Source: Natronomonas salina (GTDB lineage Archaea; Halobacteriota; Halobacteria; Halobacteriales; Haloarculaceae). From it: a stretch of DNA of 64,000 nucleotides. Positions 8,015 to 16,558 of this stretch are shown here, in pieces. The notes under the pieces were generated by a model. That model made no database searches. It was not told the DNA's origin and saw only the letters and a list, made by a program, of their open reading frames with translations. Position 1 is the stretch's first letter, and each line of letters starts with the position of its first letter. The position numbers were made by a program, and so were the translations under genes. The stretch covers positions 1,364,001-1,428,000 of the forward strand of contig NZ_CP058335.1 of assembly GCF_013391105.1 (NCBI RefSeq), read 5' to 3'.

Positions 8015-8716
8015 TCACTCTCCGAGTTCCGTCAGGTCGTCGGCGTGGGCCTCGACGAGCGCCTCGAAGGCCGCGACCTCGGCGTCCTCCTGGTCGGCCT
8101 TCGACCCGCGGTCGCGGACCCGCTCCTTGAGCAGCCCCATCGCCATGTGGTCGTTCTCCGCCAGCGATTCGGCGACCGCCCGCGGGTCGTCGACCACCCG
8201 GGAGACCAGTCCCATTCTGAGGGCCTCCTCGGCGTCGACGACCCGACCGGACAGCGAGAAGTCCAGTGCGTCGCCGAGCCCGACCACCTCGGGCAGTCTG
8301 ACCGTCCCGCCCCAGGCACCGAAGAGGCCGAAGGTGACGCCGGGTTCGCCGAACGTGGCGTCGGGCGTCGCGAGCCGGAGGTCGCAGGCCAGGGCGAGCT
8401 CGACGCCGCCGCCGCGGGCCGCGCCGTCCACGCCGGCGACGACGACCGCCGACGCGCTCTCGATGGCGTCGGCGACGCGCTGGCCCCGGCGGACGAACGG
8501 CTCGACCTCGCCGCTGTCGGCGACGTCCGCGACCACCGAGAGGTCGGCGCCGGCGCAGAACGCCTCGCCTGCCCCCCGGAGGTAGACGACCGGCGCGGTG
8601 CAGTCGACGACCGCCGCCTCGAGGTCGTCGAGCGCCGCGGGGGTCAGGGCGTTGCGGCGCTCCGGACGGTCGAGCGTGACGACGCGGACGTCGTCCGCGT
8701 CCTCGATCCGAACCAT
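8015..8716 (-). CDS. Enoyl-CoA hydratase/isomerase (crotonase) family protein
   Basis: A 233-residue soluble protein with the crotonase layout. FCAGADLS forms the first oxyanion-hole segment. VDGAARGGGVELALACDLRLA is cited here by its core GGGVELALACDLR, where the Glu aligns with the first catalytic Glu (Glu144 of the rat hydratase). The segment FGEPGVTFG should hold the second catalytic Glu (FGQPE in rat), but here that position is Gly. Simple hydratase activity is therefore doubtful, and an isomerase or other crotonase chemistry is possible. It is somewhat shorter than the usual 255-260 residues. The electron-transfer flavoprotein genes at 21870-23629 would fit a fatty-acid oxidation context. 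Confidence 0.85.
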   Translation of the reverse strand: MVRIEDADDVRVVTLDRPERRNALTPAALDDLEAAVVDCTAPVVYLRGAGEAFCAGADLSVVADVADSGEVEPFVRRGQRVADAIESASAVVVAGVDGAARGGGVELALACDLRLATPDATFGEPGVTFGLFGAWGGTVRLPEVVGLGDALDFSLSGRVVDAEEALRMGLVSRVVDDPRAVAESLAENDHMAMGLLKERVRDRGSKADQEDAEVAAFEALVEAHADDLTELGE

Positions 8717-8775
8717 GTAGCGTCATCATTACCGTTTCCAAAGGTCTTTGCCCTTCGCTACTCTACGCATCGACA

Positions 8776-9462
8776 ATGGAGGAAGCCGCCGCGGTCCGGC
8801 GGGCGGCGTCCGAGGCGACGGCGGACGTCGTACCCGAGGAGCTCCGCGCGACCATCGACGAGTACGTCGCCGACGGGTCGGTCGTCCCCGGCGTGCTGAC
8901 GCTCCTGAGCGCCCGGACCGTCGCCGGCGACGACCCCGAGGGGCTCGCCCGCCAGGCCGCCGGCGTCCAGCTCATCTACGACGGCCTGCGGCTGACACGC
9001 GAGCTCGCCCAGGACAACCCCTGGGGTGACGCGACCGGCGGCTCGCCGGCCGACCGCGACGTCGAAGCCCAGGTCGACCGCGACGACGCCGACATGGCCA
9101 TCCTCGCCGCCGACGTCCTCGTCTCCCGGGGGTTCTACCTGCTGGCGCGGACCGAGGCCGCCGAGGACGCCGTCGCGGTCGTCCGCGCGTTCGGCCGCGA
9201 CCAGACCGACCGCGAGGCCGCAGACGAGGCGGGCGCCGCGGACCTCGACCGGAACCTCGAGGCGGACGTCCTCGAACTGGCCGTCACCACCGGCGTCGCC
9301 GCCGCCGGCGGCCGCCCGGACGACGCCGGCGGCCTCGCGACCGACTTCGCCCCCGAGCGCGCGGGGTTCGCCCCCGCCGACGCGTTCTTCGACGACGGCC
9401 GACGCGACCGCCTGTCCAGCCTGACAATCGATGGCGGGCGGGCGTTGAATCGAAACGATTAA
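8776..9462 (+). CDS. Haloarchaeal conserved alpha-helical protein (DUF7114-like)
   Basis: A 228-residue acidic protein starting at ATG 8776. It is predicted to be almost entirely helical, and its layout (GVQLIYDGLRLTRELAQ, then DADMAILAADVLVSRGFYLLART) vaguely recalls the isoprenoid-synthase fold. The Asp-rich metal motifs of true polyprenyl synthases (DDxxD) are not present. From memory, relatives are labelled DUF7114. I assign no reaction. It is followed 29 bases later by tRNA-Thr and is divergent from the crotonase gene. Confidence 0.75.
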   Translation: MEEAAAVRRAASEATADVVPEELRATIDEYVADGSVVPGVLTLLSARTVAGDDPEGLARQAAGVQLIYDGLRLTRELAQDNPWGDATGGSPADRDVEAQVDRDDADMAILAADVLVSRGFYLLARTEAAEDAVAVVRAFGRDQTDREAADEAGAADLDRNLEADVLELAVTTGVAAAGGRPDDAGGLATDFAPERAGFAPADAFFDDGRRDRLSSLTIDGGRALNRND

Positions 9463-9491
9463 CGGTGCATCCCGGCTACCACCGAGTGCCT

Positions 9492-9563
9492 GCCTGGGTA
9501 GCTTAGCGGTAAAGCGCGTCCTTGGTAAGGACGAGAGCCCGGGTTCAAATCCCGGCCTAGGCT
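9492..9563 (+). tRNA. tRNA-Thr (anticodon GGU)
   Basis: A 72-nt cloverleaf. The acceptor stem is GCCTGGG/CCTAGGC with one G-T pair and discriminator T. The D-arm includes TAGCTTAGCGGTAAAGC. The anticodon stem is CGTCC/GGACG around loop TTGGTAA, giving anticodon GGT. The T-arm is CCGGG-TTCAAAT-CCCGG. No intron or encoded CCA is seen. Confidence 0.95.
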
Positions 9564-9805
9564 CTGTTCGACTTCTAACAGGTCCGTTCTCCGATAGTCT
9601 CGACTTCGCAGGTGCCCGATACGGTACCTCCCTGTTCCGTTCGATATATCGAGAGACCACCATCGCCAACCTCGTACTGGCAGTACCGACGCGCGGCCAG
9701 CGAGCGGACGAAGCCGACGAGAGAGCTACCCACCCTGTCCGGCTACTACCCAGATAGCTACCGCCGCCGCCCGTCCTTTTCCGCCGCCGGGTCGTAGCCG
9801 CCTCC

Positions 9806-11119
9806 ATGCGGCTTCTACAGATATCGGTCGCCGACGACCGGTTGGACGCGGTCCTGGAGGTCCTGCGGGAGCGGGACCTCGGGTACTCCGTCAGCGAGGG
9901 CGCCGCCGAGCAGTCCGACCGCACCAACGTATCGTTCGTGCTGCCGGCGGACGCGGTCGAAACCGTCCTCGAGGACCTCGAGGAGGAGGGCTTCGACAGA
10001 GGTGAGTTCACGGTGTCGGTGAAGACCGAGTTCGCCCACTTCGATAAGGTCGACGAGGTGCAGAACCGCTGGGGGAAGACCCCGAACCGGCTCGCGCCGG
10101 CGGCGATGCGGTCGAAGGCCAAGGACCTGCGGCGGAACATGCGCTCGTACCTCTGGATGATGATCCTCAGCGCCGTCGTGGCGACGGCGGGTATCTTCAC
10201 GGGGTCGCCGGCGATCGTCGTGGGGTCGATGGTCATCGCGCCGATCGTGAGCCCGGTGCTGACCGCCGACGTCGGCGTGGTCCGTAACGACCGCGACATG
10301 CTCGTCGAGAGCCTCCACATGCAGCTGGTCGGGCTGGTCGTCGCCGTCGTGGCGTCGGCGGCGTTCGCGTGGTTCGCACGCGAGCTCAGCATCATCCCGA
10401 CGACGCTCTCCATCGAGCAACTGGAGCTGATGAGCGTCCGGGTCTCGCCGAGCATCCTCGCCCTCGTCGTCGGCCTGACCGCCGGGGCGGCGGGCGCCTA
10501 CGGCCTCGCGACCAAGGGCCAGGCGACCATCGTCGGCGTGATGATCGCGGCGGCCCTGATCCCGACCGCGGCGGCCACGGGCATCGGCATCGCGTGGGGG
10601 AACGCGGTCGTCGCCGTCGGCGCGCTCCTGTTGCTCGTCATCAGCATCGTCGGCGTCAACGCCGGCGGCGCCCTGATGCTGCTGTACCTCGACTACCGGC
10701 CCGACGACGTCGACGACGGGCTGTTCACCTTCGAGAGCGCCCGCCAGGCGGCCGTCGTACTGGGGACCATTCTCCTGGTGGTCGCCATCGTCGGGGTCGC
10801 CGGCATCACCTTCGCCGACCAGCACTCCTTCGAGCGGTCGACCAACGCCGCCATCTCGGACGTCGTCGGCCAGGAGGAGTACGGCGCCCTCGGCGTCCGG
10901 TCGACCACCATCCAGTACACGGCGCCGACGTTCTCCGACCGGACCGTCGTCACCGTGGTCCTGACGAAGACGAGCGGGGAGTCCTTCCCCGGGCTGTCGG
11001 ACGAACTCGCGGCGGCCATCGCCGAGCGGACCGACCGCGACGTGATCGTGCAGGTCCAGTTCGTCGACTACCAGCGCTCGAACGTCTCCGGATCGAACGC
11101 CTCCGCGGCGGGGGCCTGA
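9806..11119 (+). CDS. DUF389 (TIGR00341-like) multi-spanning membrane protein
   Basis: A 437-residue protein. Residues 1-75 form a soluble ferredoxin-like N-terminal domain (MRLLQISVADDRLDAVLEVL). It is followed by the DUF389 membrane core: SYLWMMILSAVVATAGIF, AIVVGSMVIAPIVSPVL, LVGLVVAVVASAAFAW, ILALVVGLTAGAAGAYGLA, and later helices up to about residue 345. The C-terminal 90 residues are outside the membrane. The signature APIVSP follows the second helix. The family is widespread and poorly characterised, and its substrate is unknown. It appears monocistronic. Confidence 0.9.
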   Translation: MRLLQISVADDRLDAVLEVLRERDLGYSVSEGAAEQSDRTNVSFVLPADAVETVLEDLEEEGFDRGEFTVSVKTEFAHFDKVDEVQNRWGKTPNRLAPAAMRSKAKDLRRNMRSYLWMMILSAVVATAGIFTGSPAIVVGSMVIAPIVSPVLTADVGVVRNDRDMLVESLHMQLVGLVVAVVASAAFAWFARELSIIPTTLSIEQLELMSVRVSPSILALVVGLTAGAAGAYGLATKGQATIVGVMIAAALIPTAAATGIGIAWGNAVVAVGALLLLVISIVGVNAGGALMLLYLDYRPDDVDDGLFTFESARQAAVVLGTILLVVAIVGVAGITFADQHSFERSTNAAISDVVGQEEYGALGVRSTTIQYTAPTFSDRTVVTVVLTKTSGESFPGLSDELAAAIAERTDRDVIVQVQFVDYQRSNVSGSNASAAGA

Positions 11120-11163
11120 GCGGTACTGCCGGAGCGGTCGTCCGGAATCCGTGAGCGCGGGCG

Positions 11164-11538
11164 TCAGCCCGTCGGGTTCTCCTGGTCGATGCCGCGCCGT
11201 TCGCCGAACGCGAGGTAGACGAACAGTGCGACCAGAACGACCTTCAGGACCGTATCGACGTAGCCGACCATCGTCATCGGCATGCCGGAGACGAACCAGA
11301 CGACGCCCATCAGGCAGACGTACCCCGCGCCCGCGAGGTAGTACTGGGGCTGCCAGAGGTCGGTGAAGTAGACGACGAAGCAGACGAGCAGCCCGAGGGC
11401 GAGGACCGCGAACCGGAGCTGGTCGGTCGACGTCGTCAGCGCGAAGTGCACCGTGGAGACGACGAGCATGAGCCCGGCGACCGCGAGTCTGGCGGGCGTC
11501 CAGTCGATCTCCCGGAGTTCGAAGTCCCCCTCGGCCAT
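11164..11538 (-). CDS. Small four-helix membrane protein
   Basis: From ATG 11538 the protein has 124 residues (MAEGDFELREIDWTPARL). Four hydrophobic segments follow one another: LAVAGLMLVVSTVHFAL, LRFAVLALGLLVCFVVYF, YYLAGAGYVCLMGVVWFV and VLKVVLVALFVYLAFG. The C-terminus is short and charged. The longer reading from 11565 adds nine residues without support. It is a conserved-looking haloarchaeal membrane protein of unknown role, convergent with the DUF389 gene. Confidence 0.7.
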   Translation of the reverse strand: MAEGDFELREIDWTPARLAVAGLMLVVSTVHFALTTSTDQLRFAVLALGLLVCFVVYFTDLWQPQYYLAGAGYVCLMGVVWFVSGMPMTMVGYVDTVLKVVLVALFVYLAFGERRGIDQENPTG

Positions 11539-11617
11539 CGTCGTCGCTTCGTGGACCGCGCACAAAAATGGCCGCCCTCCGGACGCCGCACGGACTCGCG
11601 GGACCGTGGACGGCGCG

Positions 11618-12265
11618 TTACCGGACGAGCGTCGACAGCACCTTCCCCTCGACCTTCCGGAGGTGCTCGCCGACGGTGCCGGCGGAGACGCCGACGACCT
11701 CGGCGATCTCCCGGTGGGTCGTCCCGCGCGGCACCTCGTAGTAACCCATCTCGACGGCGGCCTCGAGGATCTCCTGCTGGCGCGGCGTCAGCGCCGAGAA
11801 CAGCTCCTCGGACTCGGGGTGGTAGTCGCCGATGCCCTCCAGCGACAGCGAGAGGGAGTCCGGGATGGCGTCGACGACCGCCCGGATCGTCGCGTCGTCG
11901 CCGACGAGCGTCGTGCGGATGCTGCCGTCCTCGAGGCAGTCGATGGGCATCTGCAGGACGATCTCGTTGTCCTGCGGGATGGAGAGCAGTCGCTCGACGA
12001 CGTCGGTCGGCTGGAAGTGGACGTACAAAAGCCCCTCGCGCTCCCCCGAGACGTCGTAGGCGAACACGTCGTCCTGGCCGTCCAGGATGTCCGCCGCCCG
12101 CTCGAGGTCGCCGCGGACGCTGTAGAGCGTGACGCAGGTCCCGTCGTTGAGGAGGTTGATCTGCTGGATGCAGTCGCGGGTGACCGTCGGCTCCGCGGCC
12201 AGGGCCCGGTCCGCCGGCTGGAGGCCGTCTCCCGCCGGGGCGATGACGACGGTCGCGTATCGCAT
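11618..12265 (-). CDS. HTH_10 (Bat-like) transcriptional regulator
   Basis: A 215-residue cytoplasmic protein. The N-terminal 150 residues form a ligand- or sensor-type domain resembling the one that precedes HTH_10 in bacterioopsin-activator-like regulators. The C-terminal HTH_10 domain is clear: LTPRQQEILEAAVEMGYYEVP, quoted here by its start LTPRQQEILEAA, then REIAEVVGVSAGTVGEHLRK as the recognition helix region. It is divergent from the R2lox-type oxidase gene, with 105 bases between the starts. It is a good candidate regulator of that gene or of itself. The effector is unknown. Confidence 0.85.
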   Translation of the reverse strand: MRYATVVIAPAGDGLQPADRALAAEPTVTRDCIQQINLLNDGTCVTLYSVRGDLERAADILDGQDDVFAYDVSGEREGLLYVHFQPTDVVERLLSIPQDNEIVLQMPIDCLEDGSIRTTLVGDDATIRAVVDAIPDSLSLSLEGIGDYHPESEELFSALTPRQQEILEAAVEMGYYEVPRGTTHREIAEVVGVSAGTVGEHLRKVEGKVLSTLVR

Positions 12266-12370
12266 ACGCCTGCATGCGCGGCGAACTTCTTACCTGTTGT
12301 GTTACCGCGGATAAACTTCCCTCGAATCGCGGGCGACAGGACGATTGCTCGACGGCCACGATGTGGTGGC

Positions 12371-13321
12371 ATGACACAGGTCAGAGACACGAGCCGCGAC
12401 CTGCGAATCGACCCTGACAGCGTCGGCGGCGGCTACTTCAAGCACGCCGTCTACAACCACTGGGACCCCTACGAGGACATCGACGCGGTGAAGATGGCCC
12501 GGGACCGCGAGCGCATCGTCGAGAGCGACGCCATCGGCGAGGCGGAGTTCCAGGACCTGATGCAGACCGTCGCGCTGTTCGGCGCCGGCGAGGAGGCCGT
12601 CACCGAGGACCTCGCACCGCTGATGCTGACGCTGGAGGACATCAACGACCAGATGTTCGTCTCCAGCCAGATCTACGAGGAGGCCAAACACACCCAGTTC
12701 TTCGACCGCTACTGGCGGGAGGTCGTCCACCCCGTCGCCGAGGAGCAGGGCTGGGAGAAGGTGAACCCGACCGACCAGCGGTTCTTCGTCGACGGGTACA
12801 TCGACCTCTTCGACCGCACGGAAGCGGCGATGGAACGACTGCTCGAGGACGGCGAGGACACCCCGGAGAACCGCGTGCGTGCGTACTGTCACTACCACCT
12901 CGTCGTCGAGTCCGTCCTCGCCCAGACCGGCTACTACGGCATCACCTCCTCGATGTCGCCGCGCGGCGACCCCGACGTCCCGAAGAAGGACTTCCCCCAC
13001 CTGGAGGGGCTCGTCGAGGGCGTCTCCTACATCCGCAGCGACGAGGGTCGCCACGTCGGCTTCGGGATGCAGAAGGTCCAGCAGCACCTCGCCGAGGACG
13101 GCGTCGACGAACAGGTCGTCCGCGAAACCCTCCAGGACCTCATGCCCCTGGTCGCCGAGACGGTCAGCGCCACCGAGAAGGTCGTCAACCCGATGCCGCT
13201 GGTGAACTACGCCCGCGACAAGCTCACCCGCCGCATCGAGATCATCACGAGCAGCGACGCCGCGATCCCCGACGTCGAGGAGCTCGTCGCCCTCGACGAC
13301 GAACCCGCGGCCGCGGACTGA
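12371..13321 (+). CDS. R2-like ligand-binding oxidase (R2lox) or class I RNR small-subunit-like protein
   Basis: A 316-residue ferritin-like di-metal protein. The six expected metal ligands are visible: Glu74 (GEEAV), Glu104 and His107 (EEAKH), Glu180 (YHLVVE), and Glu225 and His228 (DEGRH). Val77 lies three residues after Glu74 and Tyr175 lies five before Glu180. These are the positions of the Val-Tyr ether cross-link in Mycobacterium R2lox (Val71, Tyr162). This favours R2lox over a true ribonucleotide reductase R2, although such genes are often annotated as nrdB. No large RNR subunit is nearby. The chemistry is an unidentified oxidation, probably with an Mn/Fe site. Confidence 0.85.
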   Translation: MTQVRDTSRDLRIDPDSVGGGYFKHAVYNHWDPYEDIDAVKMARDRERIVESDAIGEAEFQDLMQTVALFGAGEEAVTEDLAPLMLTLEDINDQMFVSSQIYEEAKHTQFFDRYWREVVHPVAEEQGWEKVNPTDQRFFVDGYIDLFDRTEAAMERLLEDGEDTPENRVRAYCHYHLVVESVLAQTGYYGITSSMSPRGDPDVPKKDFPHLEGLVEGVSYIRSDEGRHVGFGMQKVQQHLAEDGVDEQVVRETLQDLMPLVAETVSATEKVVNPMPLVNYARDKLTRRIEIITSSDAAIPDVEELVALDDEPAAAD

Positions 13322-13501
13322 GCGTCACCGTCGCAGCCCTTCTCGCAGTCGATTTTTGCGATTGGTCGGGGTCGCGCGGCGACGCCCGCGACGCCGCTTC
13401 GAGGTGCTAGAGAATGGCACTCCCTTAAGGAGTCAATACAGTCTAACCAGTATTAACATTAAAAATCATAAGGGTTTTGTATCACACTCCGGTCTCTACG
13501 G
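13322..13501. promoter_or_regulatory. AT-rich promoter region upstream of aceA
   Basis: The 336-bp gap between the oxidase gene and aceA contains a markedly AT-rich block at 13436-13482. The best TATA candidate is cattaaaaat at 13458-13467, which would place transcription start near 13488. This leaves a leader of about 170 bases before aceA that contains a short ORF (13502-13642). Confidence 0.45.
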
Positions 13502-13642
13502 ATGCATACGATGAGTGACCCGCAGCCCCGGTGCCGTCCGCGACGAGGCGTCCCCGAGTCGACGCCCGTCGACGGCGCCGGACTGCGCGATCTCAGGAAC
13601 GAACGCCGGTGTCTCGACCGCGCTGCGGTCCGAGCCCGGTAA
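13502..13642 (+). CDS. Candidate 46-codon leader ORF of aceA
   Basis: ATG 13502 (or ATG 13511) opens a frame of 46 (43) codons that ends in TAA at 13640-13642, fifteen bases before the aceA start. The predicted peptide is rich in Arg and Pro and resembles no known protein. It would be the first ORF of the aceA transcript if the TATA box at 13458-13467 is used. It may be a translated leader or chance; GC-rich DNA readily leaves such frames open. Confidence 0.25.
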   Translation: MHTMSDPQPRCRPRRGVPESTPVDGAGLRDLRNERRCLDRAAVRAR

Positions 13643-13657
13643 CCCCCGATACTAACC

Positions 13658-14728
13658 ATGGCACACGACAACGACGGAGAGGACAAGGTCGCAAGCCGAG
13701 TCCAGAACACCGAATCGATCGTCCGAGACGTCGACAACCCCGCTGCCCGCGAGCTCCGAGAGAAGTTCGACGAGCAGGACTTCACCTTCGCTCCCGGTCT
13801 CTACCACGCGCTCGACGCCCGCCTCGCCGAGATGGCCGGCCTCGACGCCGCGTACATGTCGGGCTACTCGACGGTCCTGGGCCAGTTCGGCTTCCCGGAC
13901 CTCGAGATGGTCACGATGACCGAGATGGTCGAGAACGCAAAGCGCATCGTCGAGGCGACCAACCTGCCGGTCGTCGCCGACTGTGACACCGGCTACGGCG
14001 GCATCCACAACGTCCGCCGCGCCGTCCGCGAGTACGAGAAGGCCGGCGTCGCCGCGGTCCACATCGAGGACCAGACGACGCCCAAGCGCTGCGGTCACAT
14101 CGCCGGCAAGAAGATCGTCTCCCGCGACGAGGCCGAGGCCCGCTTCAGCGCGGCCGTCGACGCCAAGCAGAGCGAGGACACCATCGTCATCGCCCGTACC
14201 GACGCCTACGGCTCCTCGAACGGCGACTGGGACGAGCACCTCGAGCGCGGCCGCCTCTACGCCGACTGCGGCGTCGACCTGGTCTGGCCCGAGATGCCCG
14301 ACCCGTCCCGCGAGGACGCCGTCGAGTACGCCGAGACCATCCACGAGACCCACCCCGACCTGGACCTGGCGTTCAACTACTCCAGCTCGTTCGCGTGGTC
14401 CGAGGAGGAGGACGCACTCACGTTCCAGGAACTGGGCGACCTCGGCTACCAGTACATCTTCATCACTCTCTACGCCCTGCACTCCGGCGCCCACGCCGTC
14501 TACGAGGACATGGCGAACATCGCCGAGAACGACGAGGAAGCGCAGTGGGACCTCGAGGGCCGCTACCTGGGCCACGAGACCGAGAGCCACCACGAGCTCT
14601 CCTTCGTCTCCCGCTTCCAGGACATCGAGGCGCAGTTCGACCCCGAGGCGAAGGAGCGGATGGAGAAGTCCGCCGGCTTCACCGAGGACGAGAACGAGCC
14701 GCTCACGTCGAACAACGACGACGACTGA
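13658..14728 (+). CDS. aceA: Isocitrate lyase
   Basis: A 356-residue cytoplasmic enzyme that cleaves isocitrate into glyoxylate and succinate, the first committed step of the glyoxylate shunt. [10 protein letters not shown] (near residues 106-115) is the Mg-binding segment of the isocitrate lyase/PEP mutase superfamily. The catalytic loop is [10 protein letters not shown] at 143-152, with catalytic Cys145. It is shorter than bacterial AceA (about 430 residues), as is typical of haloarchaeal enzymes. Malate synthase follows in the same direction, which strongly supports the assignment over other PEP-mutase-family lyases. Confidence 0.93.
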   Translation: MAHDNDGEDKVASRVQNTESIVRDVDNPAARELREKFDEQDFTFAPGLYHALDARLAEMAGLDAAYMSGYSTVLGQFGFPDLEMVTMTEMVENAKRIVEATNLPVVADCDTGYGGIHNVRRAVREYEKAGVAAVHIEDQTTPKRCGHIAGKKIVSRDEAEARFSAAVDAKQSEDTIVIARTDAYGSSNGDWDEHLERGRLYADCGVDLVWPEMPDPSREDAVEYAETIHETHPDLDLAFNYSSSFAWSEEEDALTFQELGDLGYQYIFITLYALHSGAHAVYEDMANIAENDEEAQWDLEGRYLGHETESHHELSFVSRFQDIEAQFDPEAKERMEKSAGFTEDENEPLTSNNDDD

Positions 14729-14826
14729 TCGAGCGGCCGCTCGACCCGCGTTTTCCCCTTCTTTCGCGCACCCGTAGTCCCGACTGTACGGCCCGCGTCG
14801 ACCGTCAAACGAGCCGATTCGGCCAG

Positions 14827-14834
14827 TTTTAATA
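14827..14834 (+). promoter_or_regulatory. TATA box of aceB
   Basis: TTTTAATA lies about 26 bases before GTG 14856 and 35 bases before ATG 14865. Malate synthase therefore probably has its own promoter and a leaderless or nine-base-leader transcript, in addition to any read-through from aceA. Confidence 0.55.
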
Positions 14835-14864
14835 CCCGCGGCCTGCTCCCTCCGAGTGACTGAG

Positions 14865-16178
14865 ATGACTGCAATCGACAAACGCTCCCACGACCGGAAG
14901 TTCGTGCGGACGTTCTTCACCACGCCGACCGCAGAGCAGGGAGAGGACGACTCCGCGAAGAAGCTCCGCAGCGCCATCGAGCTCCGCGGCATGCAGGCCC
15001 CCGACGTCTGGGTCCCGGACAACGAGGACGCCACCGCGCCGAACATGCGCGACGAGGGCGCCGAGAACATCGCCGAGGTCGTCGCCGAGGGCGGCGCCGA
15101 CTTCCCCGGCGAGATCCACCCCCGCGTCGTCTGGCACCGCGACAGCCCCGAGACCCGCTACCGCGGCTTCCAGCACATGCTCGAGATCGCCGACCCCGAG
15201 AACGGCGCCGTCGAGAACATCGACGGCTTCGTCATCCCCGAGGTCGGCGACATCGACGACTGGAAGAAGGCCGACGAGTTCATCACCATCGTCGAGAACG
15301 AGTACGGCCTCGAGGAGGGCAGCCTCGCGATGTCCGTCATCATCGAGTCCGGCTCCGCCGAACTCGCCATGGAGAAGCTCCGCGAGGAGATGGGCAAGGC
15401 ATCCAACAACCTCGAGCGGCTCTTCCTCTTGGTCGACGGCGAGGTCGACTACACGAAGGACATGCGCGCCATCACGCCGACCGGCGGCCTCCCCGAGTGG
15501 AAGGAGCTCCGCCACAACACCTCGCGTGCGGCCAGCGCGGCCGGCCTGATCTCCGTGGACGGCCCGTACGACGACATCCGTGACGTCGACGGCTACCACG
15601 AGCGCATCACCGCCAACAACGCGATGGGCATGCTCGGCATCTGGTCGCTCACCCCCGGCCAGGTCGTCGAGGCCAACCAGAGCCCGCTGCCGCCCGCCGA
15701 GGGCTACTGGATCATCGACGCCGACGGCCGCGAGGTCGAACTCGACGACGAGGGCGACGTCCAGGTCTACAACGGCGACCGCGTCGAGCTCGAGGAGGAC
15801 GGCGACGGCTACGAGCTCGAGGTCGGTAGCGACGAGATCTACGTCGAGAGCGAGGAGGACCTCCAGGCGGAGCTCCTCGACCTGCTCGACTACGTCCCCA
15901 GCATGGACGACATCGTCGACTCCATGGAGGAGTTCGAGGCCGCCAAGGAGGCCGGCAAGGGCGCCATCGCGATGACCCAGTCGGCCACCGTCGAGATCGA
16001 CGGCGTCCAGGTCGACGTCGCCAAGGACCGCATGTGGGACGAGGCGACCTACCAGGCCCTCATGACGCCGATCTCGCTGTTCCAGGACGTCTACCAGAAC
16101 CGTCCCGACCAGCACGACGACCTCGCGGAGCTGTACAGCGAGGACGTCGTCGAGCGCGCGATGGAAGTCGGCGAGTAA
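14865..16178 (+). CDS. aceB: Malate synthase, haloarchaeal type
   Basis: A 437-residue enzyme that condenses glyoxylate with acetyl-CoA to malate, completing the glyoxylate shunt. It resembles the distinct short malate synthase described in Haloferax volcanii: RSHDRKFVRTFFTTPTA at the start, then a TIM-barrel region with DNEDATAPN, GEIHPRVVWH, IIESGSAELAM and LFLLVDGEVDYTKDM. The C-terminus has YQALMTPISLFQDVYQNRP. GTG 14856 is an alternative start that would add three residues (MTE) and coincide with the predicted transcript start. It lies 136 bases after aceA on the same strand. Confidence 0.93.
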   Translation: MTAIDKRSHDRKFVRTFFTTPTAEQGEDDSAKKLRSAIELRGMQAPDVWVPDNEDATAPNMRDEGAENIAEVVAEGGADFPGEIHPRVVWHRDSPETRYRGFQHMLEIADPENGAVENIDGFVIPEVGDIDDWKKADEFITIVENEYGLEEGSLAMSVIIESGSAELAMEKLREEMGKASNNLERLFLLVDGEVDYTKDMRAITPTGGLPEWKELRHNTSRAASAAGLISVDGPYDDIRDVDGYHERITANNAMGMLGIWSLTPGQVVEANQSPLPPAEGYWIIDADGREVELDDEGDVQVYNGDRVELEEDGDGYELEVGSDEIYVESEEDLQAELLDLLDYVPSMDDIVDSMEEFEAAKEAGKGAIAMTQSATVEIDGVQVDVAKDRMWDEATYQALMTPISLFQDVYQNRPDQHDDLAELYSEDVVERAMEVGE

Positions 16179-16558
16179 GGAGCGTCGGTCCGCTACCGCT
16201 GTTTTCTTGATGGATTCTACCCTTCGAGAGTAGCCGCTGTAGCGATCGAGCGTGACGACGACGACGCCGAGGACACTACCCCGAAAGCCCTCGACCGCTC
16301 GCGGTCGCTCGCCCTTTCAGTCCACCGAGGGAGCGGGGCTCCCTCGAGCCCTCGCTCGTTTCACTCGCGAGAACGCCAGGAGTTCGATTCGTCCACCGGC
16401 CGTCGCGCTGCCCTTTCCCGGGTCGCGCGGTCGGCCTGGCGGCCGACACGCGCTCCCGGCCGATGGTGAATTGAGGCTGCGGCGTCCGCTCTAGATGGAT
16501 CTTCGGTCAGGTTATCAGACCGCTCGAAGAGGATTTCAGGAAGGGAAGCGAGGGCCGA
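16179..16558. repeat. 380-bp intergenic region with a haloarchaeal-type palindromic repeat
   Basis: No gene is seen between the convergent aceB and HemQ-ABM genes. At 16279-16330 the run ccgaaagccctcg, then ccgctcgcggtcgctcg and ccctttcag, is a back-to-back palindrome of GCTCGC-type units. From memory, close variants are scattered in intergenic DNA of many haloarchaea. A second inverted unit (gagggagc and gctccctc) follows at about 16324-16344. It may act as a transcription-end structure. Confidence 0.45.

Noticed and set aside
9612-9797. A 61-codon frame after tRNA-Thr, near the palindrome tcgatatatcga (9641-9652)
   Set aside because: The peptide is Arg/Ser/Pro-rich without biased codon use or ribosome-binding signal. 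The palindrome is short and may be just a TATA element.
11453-12370. Upstream extension of the R2lox reading frame
   Set aside because: The extension crosses the HTH_10 regulator on the opposite strand and has no family similarity; ATG 12371 gives the correct length.
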